Shown here: one piece after another, positions 46,446-54,592 of the stretch
Layout of the letters: each line of letters starts with the position of its first letter
Position numbering within the stretch: the first letter of the stretch is position 1
DNA from: Verrucomicrobiia bacterium
GTDB lineage: Bacteria > Verrucomicrobiota > Verrucomicrobiia > Limisphaerales > Pedosphaeraceae
NCBI GenBank assembly: GCA_036268055.1
Contig: DATAUW010000009.1
Coordinates: 120,459-184,458 of the forward strand
Length of the DNA: 64,000 nucleotides
Reading direction: 5' to 3'
The notes under the pieces: generated by a model
What the model was told of the DNA's origin: nothing
Databases searched by the model: none
Seen by the model: the letters and a program-made list of their open reading frames with translations, nothing else
Translations under genes and position numbers: made by a program

Positions 46446-46484
46446 AAAGTCCGAACACTGTCTTTCTTACATTTGTCACAATCT

Positions 46485-46513
46485 ACGTTAGCGATAGCGA
46501 AAGGCGGAGTCAA
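46485..46513 (-). promoter_or_regulatory. Candidate sigma-70 promoter for the nuo operon
   Basis: On the minus strand TTGACT (46513-46508) is followed by a 17-base spacer and TAACGT (46490-46485). This -35/-10 pair predicts a transcript start near 46478 and a leader of about 33 bases before the nuoA ATG at 46445. Nothing else in the 124-base gap fits as well. Confidence 0.5.
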
Positions 46514-46569
46514 GGGACGGCGAGATTTGCGACCCGGGTTCGGCGCTAATCGAGTGCGGCCACAAGCAT

Positions 46570-46833
46570 CTATTTGGCGCGACGGAGGCCGATGGATTCG
46601 GCGATGTCGCTAAATTCTTCGGGGCTGACTTCGCCGAGTTTTTTGCCTTTGGCGCCAAGCTTTTCGTTAATCTTGATAACTTTTTCGGTCATCACTTCGT
46701 GCGTTTCTTCGCTGCCGCCGACGAGCGCGAAGTTGGGGCCGGTGGTGACGCGTTTGTGGCCGTCGGAATCGAGACCGATGCCGAGGAGGATGTTTTTTGA
46801 TTTTTGCGGGCGTTTGCGCGGCGCTTTAGCCAT
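46570..46833 (-). CDS. Small conserved-looking basic protein of unknown function
   Basis: The 87-residue product starts with a basic segment (MAKAPRKRPQKSKN), then ILLGIGLDSDGHKRVTTGPNFALVGGSEETHEVM and a helical C-terminus. No family is recognised from sequence, but the even composition and lack of low complexity beyond the N-terminus suggest a genuine gene. ATG 46833 is preferred to a start six codons earlier because the basic segment begins there. It lies upstream of nuoA on the same strand, separated from it by the promoter region. Confidence 0.6.
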   Translation of the reverse strand: MAKAPRKRPQKSKNILLGIGLDSDGHKRVTTGPNFALVGGSEETHEVMTEKVIKINEKLGAKGKKLGEVSPEEFSDIAESIGLRRAK

Positions 46834-46904
46834 GCCGCAAACTAATGGCAATGTCGCTGAAGTGCAATCTCTCAGTGTAGATGATCAAGCGCGCTGGCAA
46901 ATGT

Positions 46905-46947
46905 CTCCTTGACGCAGAGTCGCAAAAGCGCAGAGGCACAGAGGAGG
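46905..46947. repeat. Dispersed 'LCASAPLRLCV'-type element
   Basis: GACGCAGAGTCGCAAAAGCG (46911-46930) runs into CAGAGGCACAGAGGAGG. On the minus strand it reads as the degenerate CTCTGTGCCTCTGCGC repeat whose conceptual translation, LCASALLRLCVKET, is a familiar intergenic curiosity scattered through many bacterial and archaeal genomes. It sits in the 123-base gap between the SNF2 gene and the small basic gene. Role unknown. Confidence 0.7.
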
Positions 46948-46956
46948 ACAAAATAT

Positions 46957-49900
46957 TTAGGCCAACGGGGCGAAGAGGAGGTCGAGGTCGGCGGGGGTGA
47001 GTTTGACGGGGTCGCGGGATTGGTCGTCGAGGAGGCTGGCGACGAGTTCGCGCTTGCGGGATTGCAGTTGCAGGATTTTCTCTTCAACGGTTCCGACGGT
47101 CATCAGTTTATACACAAACACTTTTTTGTCCTGGCCGATGCGGTGCGCGCGGTCGGTGGCTTGATTTTCGACGGCGGGATTCCACCACGGATCGTAGTGG
47201 ATGACGGTGTCGGCAGCGGTAAGGTTGAGACCAGTGCCACCGGCTTTCAGGCTGATGAGGAACAACGGAACTTCGCCGTTTTGGAATTTCGCGATGGGCG
47301 TGGCGCGATCGGTGGTCTGGCCGGTGAGCAGGACGTAGGGAATCTTGGCTTTCGTGATTTCCGTTTCGATCAAGGCCAGCATGGAAGTGAATTGCGAGAA
47401 AAGCAAAACGCGGCGGCCTTCGGAAATCATTTCGGGCAACAGGTCCATGAGCAGTTGCAGCTTGGCTGACTCGGTGATTTTTTGGGCGGCGTCTATTTTG
47501 AGCAGGCGAGGGTCACAGCAGACCTGACGGAGTTTGAGCAACGCGTCGAGGATGATGATGTGCGAGCGCGACAAGCCTTTGCTGGAAACTTCTTCACGCA
47601 CGCGCGAGTGCATGGCGAGGCGAATGGTCTCGTAGAGGTCGCGTTGCGGGCCACTGAGTTCGACGTTTTGGACGATCTCGGTTTTGGGCGGAAGTTCTTT
47701 GACGACATCGTCCTTGCGGCGGCGCAAAATAAAGGGGGCGACGCGTTTGGCAAGGAGTTGGCGTCGCTCGGGGCTGCCGCCTTTTTCAATGGGGCCGCGA
47801 AAGTTTTTGCGGAAGCGCGCTTCATCGCCGAGAAAACCGGGAAGCAAAAAATTGAAAAGCGACCACAATTCGCCGAGATGATTTTCCATCGGCGTGCCGG
47901 TGAGGCAAACGCGATGGGCAGCCTGCAACTGGCAAACGATTTGCGCGAATTGCGTTTTGGGATTCTTGATGAACTGCGCTTCGTCGAGAATGACGTAGTG
48001 AAATTTTTGTTCGAGGAGCACGGCCTGGTCGCGCGGCAACAGCGGATAAGATGTGACGATCAAATCATACGCCGGAAGGTTCTCGAAATGCTGCTTGCGA
48101 TCAGAACCGTGGAGGATAAGCAATTTGAGATCAGGCGCAAATCGCTCGACTTCCTGCCGCCAATTCGTCATCAGGCTCGTGGGTGCGACAACAAGACTTG
48201 GATGATGAACATGCCCGGCTTCGCGCTCGTGAAGAATGTGCGCAATGGCCTGCACGGTTTTGCCGAGGCCCATATCGTCCGCGAGAATTCCGGCGAGGCC
48301 ATACTCGCGAAGGAATTGAAGCCAATTTAAGCCGTCTTGTTGATACGGCCGCAATGTCGCATGCAGGCGCGGTGAAGGCTTGATGGGTTTGATGCCGGTG
48401 AAATCGCGCAGACGGACACTGAGTTCGCGGAGTTCGTTGCTGCCGAGCCAGCGCCAGCCGTTGGCGTGGGAAAGTTCAGCGGCGCGAAGTTTGGAGAGAC
48501 GTAGGCGGCCACGGCTATCGAGCGATTTGGCATCGAACAATTCGAGGAGCACGCCGAGCATTTCCTTTAAGCGGCGAACTGGAAATGGCAGAAGGCGTCC
48601 GTCAGCAAGGCGGATGGGGATGAACGCATCTTCTTTTTGCGTGGCAAGCGTTTCTTCAGAAATCAGGCGCGGGTTTATCTGAATCTGCGACAGAAGAATG
48701 GGCAGCAGATTTACTTTCTGGCCGTCGAGTTGCACGCCCATCTCGACGCCGAACCAATCAATGCCGCTGCCGCCTTCGGCGTCGGTGTACCATTCCTCCG
48801 GCTCGGCGATGCGGAAACGGAAATTGGGATCGAGATCAATCTGCCAGCCTTGGGCGCGGAGTTTCGGAAGCTCGGTTTGGCAAAAGTTGAACCAGCTGTT
48901 CGAGTCGGGGAACGTGAGAGCATCAATATTTTTGTTGAGTTGATAATTGCCAAAGTGCTGGTAGGCCTCGACGAATCCGAGCTTGCGAATTTGCACGGAT
49001 GCCAGCGATTCGATTTTTGGCTGGCGCTGGATGCGGCGCAATTTTCCTTCGCTGAGTTGCTCAATGAGCGTGATCGGAGAATTGAATGCGACGCGGTGGC
49101 CCGCATAATCGAATTCAAGCCGGGCGAGATTCAGGTCGAGTGTGTCGGGCTCGCGCGCGTTGCGATAAGCAAAACGATTTTGGACGATGGTTTGCGAATA
49201 GAGCCGCAGGCAAGGCGTGGGCTTGAGATTCGCGACGGTTTCGACTTCGATACGTCGCGGCGCGGGAACCTGGAGTTCGGGATAACGCCGGGCGAGTTCT
49301 TCGCCGATGATTTCAGCGTCGTCGGGCTTGAGCGTGGGTGCGTTGATCCAGGCGTGAGCAACGGCGGAAGGCAAGCCGGTATCGAGCGGGCCGCAAGTGG
49401 CGGTGGATTCGTCGAGGTACCACGGCGGAACCAGCGGCAAAATCTGGCCGGCTGGCGGCGTGACGGCGAAGCCCGGCGATTGCATGCCGCGATTGTCGGC
49501 GTGCCATTCCAGTTTGGCGTGGCGCGGGGGCCCCAGCGAAAGCGCGGGATGTTTTTTGCCAGTGCCGCGCCAGTGAGCACGCCCGGTGCGGATAATTTCC
49601 TGAAGCAGTTTTACCCCTTCGTCACCCGTAAGAAAATTGGGGCCGTAAAAAGTTTCACGCGGCTGGCTTAACTTCAACCGGCGCAAAATGGAAATGTCCA
49701 CCGGCCGCGCGCAAGGCTCGTTTTGTGGATTACCAATGATATATTCAATGACACAGGAACGGCCTGAACCGTAATTACCATTCGGCAAGCGTTGGAGAAC
49801 TTGCAGATTTACACCAAGTTGAGCCCGCGGAGGAATTGTCCCTGCTCCGGTCCCACCCTCAAAATTCAAAATGTAAACAAGCCGCTCGGGCGGATCCTGA

Positions 49901-50325
49901 GATTCAACTTCGGCAACAGCAGGCACCACGGGTGCGGCGGCCTGATGCAACTGCGCCAGCCAATTTTCCAGTTGATGGGGAATCGTGGGTTTTTGCGGGA
50001 GTTTTTTAGCGGCGGGCGGCTTGGAAGGCTTAATGTTGTTTAATGCCTGAAAAATGGCGGCAGCGACGTGTTTGCAATTAAATTCCATCGGGCAAGTGCA
50101 TGAGCCTCCCGAAAATGACAAGTCGTCATAGTGCTGCTCCCAAAATATTTCGACCAGGTATGGATCTTCGCGCGAGCCTTGCACAACAGCGGTGACGCCG
50201 TCCATGCTGATTTCGCAGGTGAGCACCAGACCCTCGCGTTGCAAAGACTGGCCGCGCTCCAGAGTCACGTCGGTAAAATGGTCTTTCCACCCCGCGAGGA
50301 TGGTTTTGATGGCACTATATTCCAT
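46957..50325 (-). CDS. SNF2-family DNA translocase with SWIM zinc finger (second copy)
   Basis: The 1122-residue protein has an N-terminal SWIM finger (C76-T-C78...C84-K-H86). A long central region (~130-640) precedes the SNF2 motor: LADDMGLGKTVQAIAHIL (Walker A), VILDEAQFIKN (motif II), CLTGTPMENHLGELWSLF, SLKAGGTGLNLTAADTVIHYDPWWNPAVE and DRAHRIGQ. The motor resembles that of the 19.5-22.7 kb protein, but N-terminal halves differ. ATG 50325 is chosen over a longer reading because it follows the DnaJ stop by 25 bases and begins the conserved part. Co-transcription with dnaJ is likely. Confidence 0.92.
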   Translation of the reverse strand: MEYSAIKTILAGWKDHFTDVTLERGQSLQREGLVLTCEISMDGVTAVVQGSREDPYLVEIFWEQHYDDLSFSGGSCTCPMEFNCKHVAAAIFQALNNIKPSKPPAAKKLPQKPTIPHQLENWLAQLHQAAAPVVPAVAEVESQDPPERLVYILNFEGGTGAGTIPPRAQLGVNLQVLQRLPNGNYGSGRSCVIEYIIGNPQNEPCARPVDISILRRLKLSQPRETFYGPNFLTGDEGVKLLQEIIRTGRAHWRGTGKKHPALSLGPPRHAKLEWHADNRGMQSPGFAVTPPAGQILPLVPPWYLDESTATCGPLDTGLPSAVAHAWINAPTLKPDDAEIIGEELARRYPELQVPAPRRIEVETVANLKPTPCLRLYSQTIVQNRFAYRNAREPDTLDLNLARLEFDYAGHRVAFNSPITLIEQLSEGKLRRIQRQPKIESLASVQIRKLGFVEAYQHFGNYQLNKNIDALTFPDSNSWFNFCQTELPKLRAQGWQIDLDPNFRFRIAEPEEWYTDAEGGSGIDWFGVEMGVQLDGQKVNLLPILLSQIQINPRLISEETLATQKEDAFIPIRLADGRLLPFPVRRLKEMLGVLLELFDAKSLDSRGRLRLSKLRAAELSHANGWRWLGSNELRELSVRLRDFTGIKPIKPSPRLHATLRPYQQDGLNWLQFLREYGLAGILADDMGLGKTVQAIAHILHEREAGHVHHPSLVVAPTSLMTNWRQEVERFAPDLKLLILHGSDRKQHFENLPAYDLIVTSYPLLPRDQAVLLEQKFHYVILDEAQFIKNPKTQFAQIVCQLQAAHRVCLTGTPMENHLGELWSLFNFLLPGFLGDEARFRKNFRGPIEKGGSPERRQLLAKRVAPFILRRRKDDVVKELPPKTEIVQNVELSGPQRDLYETIRLAMHSRVREEVSSKGLSRSHIIILDALLKLRQVCCDPRLLKIDAAQKITESAKLQLLMDLLPEMISEGRRVLLFSQFTSMLALIETEITKAKIPYVLLTGQTTDRATPIAKFQNGEVPLFLISLKAGGTGLNLTAADTVIHYDPWWNPAVENQATDRAHRIGQDKKVFVYKLMTVGTVEEKILQLQSRKRELVASLLDDQSRDPVKLTPADLDLLFAPLA

Positions 50326-50350
50326 ACTACGCGCGCGCGCGGAGCCGAAT

Positions 50351-51400
50351 TTATTTTTCGCGAGGATCGAAATGCGAGACACTGGCCAGTTGGGTCCAAA
50401 GTTTGCGCTCTTCGTCGGTGAGTTGCGAAGGGACTTCGATGCGGGCGACGACGATCAAGTCGCCAGCGGGACCGGAGCGTTCGGGCAAACCGCGTCCGCG
50501 CACGCGAAGTTTTTGACCGGCTTGGGTTCCAGCGGGAATCTTTATATTTACATCGCCGTTCATGGTGGGCACGGAAAGATTCGTTCCAAGGACGGCTTCC
50601 CACGGCGCGAGTTCGGCTTCGTAAATCAAATTGTGGCCGGAAACTTCAAAGTCAGGATGCTTAGCCAGGCGCACGCGAAGATAAAGATCGCCCGCAGCGC
50701 CGCCGTTGGCGCCGGCTTCGCCGCGGCCGGAAACGCGCAGGCGCTGGCCATCGGTGACACCGGCGGGAATTTTGACTTGATAAGTTTCTTCTTTGGAAAC
50801 TTCGCCGCTGCCGCCGCACGTTGGGCACGGGCGGCGATTTTTTTCGCCAGTGCCGTTGCAGGTGGGGCAAACCGTCTTGCGCCGGAGCGAAACGGCGCGG
50901 ACGGAACCGGTCATGGATTCCTCAAGCGTGACCATGATGTCGCCCTCGACATCGCGACCGCGCTCGGACATTTCTTCCTGGGCAAAACCGCCCGCGCGTG
51001 CGCCCCCGCCGCGGGCGCGTCCGCCGAAAATCTGCTCGAAGAAATCGCTGAAGCCGGTGGTTCCGCCGAATTCAAAATCCATGTCCGGCATGCCGGGCTG
51101 GCCACGCGAACCGGGCCGGCCCTGGCGGTATTCCTGCTGCCATTGCGGCGGCGGACGGAATTCAGCGCCTTGTTTCCAGTTGGGGCCAAGTTCGTCGTAT
51201 TTTTTGCGTTTGGCCGGGTCGCTGAGGACTTCGTAGGCTTCGTTGATCTCCTTGAACTTGGCTTCGGCTTCTTTTTTGTTTTTGGCGACGTCGGGGTGGT
51301 AAACGCGGGCGAGCTTGCGGAAAGCTTTTTTGATTTCGTCATCGCTCGCTGCGCGGGCGACGCCGAGGACTTGATAATAATCTTTAAATTGCACGGCCAT
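50351..51400 (-). CDS. DnaJ-class chaperone with a single (half) zinc-finger unit
   Basis: The 349-residue protein has a J domain (residues ~6-72) with HPD at 35-37, a Gly/Phe-rich linker, and two CxxCxGxG motifs only (CPTCNGTG at 178-185, CPTCGGSG at 192-199). Standard DnaJ has four, CbpA none. The C-terminal substrate-binding beta domains follow. It should stimulate DnaK and bind unfolded proteins. It precedes the SNF2 gene by 25 bases. The intermediate cysteine count is the odd feature. Confidence 0.9.
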   Translation of the reverse strand: MAVQFKDYYQVLGVARAASDDEIKKAFRKLARVYHPDVAKNKKEAEAKFKEINEAYEVLSDPAKRKKYDELGPNWKQGAEFRPPPQWQQEYRQGRPGSRGQPGMPDMDFEFGGTTGFSDFFEQIFGGRARGGGARAGGFAQEEMSERGRDVEGDIMVTLEESMTGSVRAVSLRRKTVCPTCNGTGEKNRRPCPTCGGSGEVSKEETYQVKIPAGVTDGQRLRVSGRGEAGANGGAAGDLYLRVRLAKHPDFEVSGHNLIYEAELAPWEAVLGTNLSVPTMNGDVNIKIPAGTQAGQKLRVRGRGLPERSGPAGDLIVVARIEVPSQLTDEERKLWTQLASVSHFDPREK

Positions 51401-51817
51401 AAAACTATGCGAGAATTACACACAGGTTGGGCGTTTGCGCCAGTAAAATAACGAGGAGTGGAGAATTTACGATTTTGGATTTACGCTTTACGAGTTAGGT
51501 GGCGAGGCGGGAGCTTTGGGGTAAGGTGAATAGTGCTTAGCCTATATTATATGAGACGTGAGGAAATGGTCCGCCGGAATTACGATTAGTGTGAAAGCTT
51601 TATGAATTTGAATCGTCCAATTCGCGAGTGTTCGAATGGGCTGATGCGCTTCGCGAGTGGTTCCGAGGCGAAAAGTGCACGTAAGTGCGGATAAGAGCGG
51701 ATAAAATTTTTGCAGGAAGCGACATTTATGAAAAATGAAAATCGGTTCAAATGGTTGTCCATGGCGGGTTTGACACGGACTGGGCTTTGGTGTCTGATGC
51801 GGGAAGGAACTCTGATT
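51401..51817. other. Non-coding gap between divergent genes
   Basis: About 417 bases between dnaJ (minus) and the glycosidase gene (plus). It contains the second copy of the dispersed repeat at 51609-51703. Short frames in the 3' part (from 51710) are in frame with the glycosidase but lack a ribosome site. No RNA gene is recognised. Confidence 0.6.
51609..51703 (-). repeat. Dispersed intergenic repeat, copy 2
   Basis: The 21 bases at 51683-51703 match the reverse complement of 2198-2218 with one mismatch. Going outward, a CTCGGA block (complement of 51662-51667) and GACGATTCA (complement of 51609-51617) occur in the same order as in copy 1, but with longer spacers. This copy is inverted relative to copy 1. 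It lies upstream of the glycosidase gene. Confidence 0.55.
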
Positions 51818-53467
51818 ATGAAACGTGACTCTATCTCGATGTGCTCGCGAACCTGGCTCGGTGTTCTCCTGCTCTCGACTTCATGGCTGCTGGTGCCACT
51901 CGCGGCTTCGGCGGGTTTGTTCGACAAGCCGGTGCTGGTCGCTTCCAAGTGGGGCGTCTTCGAGCAGGCTTTCAAATCTTCCAACACCTATACCAATCCA
52001 CTGGCGGAAGCGAATTTGGCGGTGACATTTACATCGCCGCTGGGAGACAAACATGTGGTGTGGGCGTTCTGGGATGGTGGCCGGACGTGGCGGGTGCGTT
52101 TCTCGCCGGACTTTCCCGGTGTATGGAAATTCACCACGCGTTGTTCCGATCCGTCGAACGATGGCCTCGACAACGTGACCGGTGATTTCGTCTGCTCGGC
52201 GAGCACGGACGAATCGGTTTTTGACAAGCACGGCCCGGTGCAAGTGGCGCGTGATCATTATCATTTGGAACATGCGGATCATACGCCGTTCTTCTGGCTG
52301 TCGGATAATGCGGGCCGCGGCGCTTTGGAGTCCACGACGAAGCAATGGGAATTTTATGCGCTGGTGCGCGCGAAAGAAAATTTTACGGCGGCAAGATGGA
52401 TTGCAGCGACGGGGACTGACCGCGAGCAGCGCACGGCCTGGAATGGAGACCAGATCAACGTGGAATTCTTCAAGGCTCTCGATGCGAAAGTTTCGGCTTT
52501 GAATCGTGACGGCCTTTTGGATGTCATCGTTCCTTTCAGTTTGATTGGAATGACGAACAGCGGGTTCGCGGCACCTTCGGATGAGCAGGCGATTTTGTTG
52601 TTGCGATACATGGTCGCACGTTGGGGTGCGAATGATGTGGCGTGGTTTTTGCCGGGTGATGACGGAAGTATCGCGCGCTGGAAAAAAATCGGGCACGCCG
52701 TCTTTGTGAATACGTCGCATGCGCCGGTGATTCTAGATGCAACGGAAGATTACATGACGCTGGAGATGTTTCGCAATGAGCACTGGGTGGATGTTTTTGG
52801 GTATCACTATGGCCGTGAGTTCACGAACGATTTGGGCAAGTGGCTGGTCACGGGTTCGATAACCAACGACTGGAAAAAATATCCGCCACGCCCGTATATC
52901 AATATTTCTTCCGCGTACGAAAATGAAGAAGACGGCGTCGGACATCCGCGCGTCAACGCGGCGACCTTGCGCCATATCGCGGGCGAAAGTTTGCTCGCGA
53001 CGCCGACGGCGGGAATCGGTTACGGCGCGCATGGCGTTTGGAATTGGGACACGACGACGAACATGGATTCCAATGGCGGGCGGGCGCTAGCGAATTGGCA
53101 AATCGCCTTGTATCTGCCGGGAGCGAAACAGTTGGGCACATGGTCGAAATTTTTCCAGACCTTCGATTTTGGGCGGTTGCGTCCCGCGCCAGAATTGGTC
53201 GTGAACCAGCCTGGTTCGCAATCGCCGGGCAAATATATTGCCGCTGCGGAAACGGAATTTGAAGACATGGCGTTGCTGTATCTGCCGGAAGGCGGCGACG
53301 TAGAAGTGAATATAAAATCGTTGCCGAAAACTTTGACGGGAACCTGGGCAAATGGAAGCACGGGCGAAACAATACCGGTTTCCATTTCGACCGACAGCGG
53401 CACGGCAAAACTTTCTGCGCCGGGAGCGGGCGATTGGTTCTTGCTGATTCAAGCGGCGAAAAAATAA
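51818..53467 (+). CDS. Secreted DUF5060/DUF4038-like glycoside hydrolase
   Basis: The 549-residue protein has a signal peptide (residues 1-32, ending LAASAG). An N-terminal beta domain like DUF5060 follows (WAFWDGGRTWRVRFSPDFPG, a Trp-rich sandwich), then a TIM barrel like the DUF4038/GH140-type family (TPFFWLSDNAGRGALEST, DVIVPFSLIGM, YGAHGVWNWDT) and a C-terminal beta domain ending DWFLLIQAAKK. Likely catalytic acids cannot be fixed. ATG 51818 has GAAGG at 51803-51807; longer in-frame starts exist. The sugar-kinase gene starts five bases after its stop, which suggests sugars released here feed that kinase. Confidence 0.75.
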   Translation: MKRDSISMCSRTWLGVLLLSTSWLLVPLAASAGLFDKPVLVASKWGVFEQAFKSSNTYTNPLAEANLAVTFTSPLGDKHVVWAFWDGGRTWRVRFSPDFPGVWKFTTRCSDPSNDGLDNVTGDFVCSASTDESVFDKHGPVQVARDHYHLEHADHTPFFWLSDNAGRGALESTTKQWEFYALVRAKENFTAARWIAATGTDREQRTAWNGDQINVEFFKALDAKVSALNRDGLLDVIVPFSLIGMTNSGFAAPSDEQAILLLRYMVARWGANDVAWFLPGDDGSIARWKKIGHAVFVNTSHAPVILDATEDYMTLEMFRNEHWVDVFGYHYGREFTNDLGKWLVTGSITNDWKKYPPRPYINISSAYENEEDGVGHPRVNAATLRHIAGESLLATPTAGIGYGAHGVWNWDTTTNMDSNGGRALANWQIALYLPGAKQLGTWSKFFQTFDFGRLRPAPELVVNQPGSQSPGKYIAAAETEFEDMALLYLPEGGDVEVNIKSLPKTLTGTWANGSTGETIPVSISTDSGTAKLSAPGAGDWFLLIQAAKK

Positions 53468-53472
53468 TCCGC

Positions 53473-54558
53473 ATGGACATTCAAGTTCGGGATCGGTCGG
53501 GGAGCAAACACGATATTCTGGCATTGGGCGAATGCATGGTGCGGCTCGCGCCGCCGGGCCACGGACGGCTGGAATTCGCGAGGACGCTTGAAGTGGATGT
53601 CGGCGGCGGAGAATTCAACGTGGCCTACGCCTGCGCGCGTCTGGGTTTGCGCGGCGGGTTCGTGAGCAAGCTGCCGGACAATCCGGTGGCGAAAATCATT
53701 TTGAATCATGCACGCGCGGTGGGCATGGATGTCTCGCATGTGCTTCTGGAAAAATTCGACGGCGTGGGCCGCAAGGGACGCGTGGGGCTCAATTTTACCG
53801 AAGTCGGCACGGGGGTGCGCGCGAGCGTGACGATGTATGACCGCGGGCATTCCTCGATCAGCTACATGAAGCCGGAGGAAATGGATTGGAAAAAGATTTT
53901 CTCCGAGGAAGGCGTGCGGTGGCTACACACGGGTGGAATTTTATCGGCGCTTTCGGCGAACAGCGCGGCGGTGGTGAAGACGGCGGCGCAAGCGGCGCGC
54001 GCGGCGGGAACCATCGTGAGCTATGACTTGAATTTTCGCAGCAAACTTTGGAGCAGCGAACAGGCGATTGCGACGACGCGCGATATCGTTCCGCATCTCG
54101 ACGTGCTTATCGGCAATGAGGAGGATTTCCAGAAAGTTCTCGGCTTCGAGGTCGAAGGGACGAACGCGAATTTGTCGGAATTGCCGGTGGAGGCTTACAA
54201 GCGGATGGTGGAAAAAGTCGTGAAGACGTATCCGAACATCAAGGCAGTTTGCACGACGCTGCGCGAAGTGAAGAGCGGGCTCATCAATCACTGGGGCGGG
54301 ATACTTTGGCATGGGGGAAAATTTTACGAGGCGCGGCAGTTTCGCGATTTGGAAATTGAGGATCGCGTCGGTGGCGGCGATGGTTTTTCCAGCGGGATAG
54401 CATATGGTTTTCTCACCGGAATGAAGCCGCAGGACATTGTGGATTTTGGCGCGGCGCATGGGGCGTTGTTGCAGACGACGCGCGGGGACACTTCGCAAGT
54501 GACGCTTGACGAAGTCATGCATGTGATGAAGGGTGGCAGCGCGCGCATTCAGCGCTGA
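53473..54558 (+). CDS. PfkB-family carbohydrate kinase (2-keto-3-deoxygluconate-kinase-like)
   Basis: The 361-residue product shows ILALGECMVRLAPPG at the N-terminus, VDVGGGEFNVAYACARLGL (PfkB signature 1 region), VSYDLNFRSKLW, and IEDRVGGGDGFSSGIAYGFL, where the aspartate of GGGDGF is the catalytic base. The overall pattern fits KDG kinases, which act at the end of uronic acid catabolism. It lies five bases after the glycosidase gene. Another PfkB sugar cannot be excluded. Confidence 0.85.
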   Translation: MDIQVRDRSGSKHDILALGECMVRLAPPGHGRLEFARTLEVDVGGGEFNVAYACARLGLRGGFVSKLPDNPVAKIILNHARAVGMDVSHVLLEKFDGVGRKGRVGLNFTEVGTGVRASVTMYDRGHSSISYMKPEEMDWKKIFSEEGVRWLHTGGILSALSANSAAVVKTAAQAARAAGTIVSYDLNFRSKLWSSEQAIATTRDIVPHLDVLIGNEEDFQKVLGFEVEGTNANLSELPVEAYKRMVEKVVKTYPNIKAVCTTLREVKSGLINHWGGILWHGGKFYEARQFRDLEIEDRVGGGDGFSSGIAYGFLTGMKPQDIVDFGAAHGALLQTTRGDTSQVTLDEVMHVMKGGSARIQR

Positions 54559-54592
54559 GCTTTCAGGATGCTCAAGGAATTTTACCGGTCTT

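Noticed and set aside
48637..49671. 344-codon frame opposite the second SNF2 gene
   Set aside because: Shadow of a long high-GC gene with intact helicase motifs.
50192..51451. 419-codon open frame opposite dnaJ
   Set aside because: Crosses the start of the SNF2 gene and the whole dnaJ gene; low-complexity Ala/Gly/Phe composition from high-GC antisense codons.
51710..51817. Upstream in-frame extension of the glycosidase
   Set aside because: The extension does not look like a signal peptide or domain, whereas ATG 51818 has a ribosome site and is followed by a good signal peptide.
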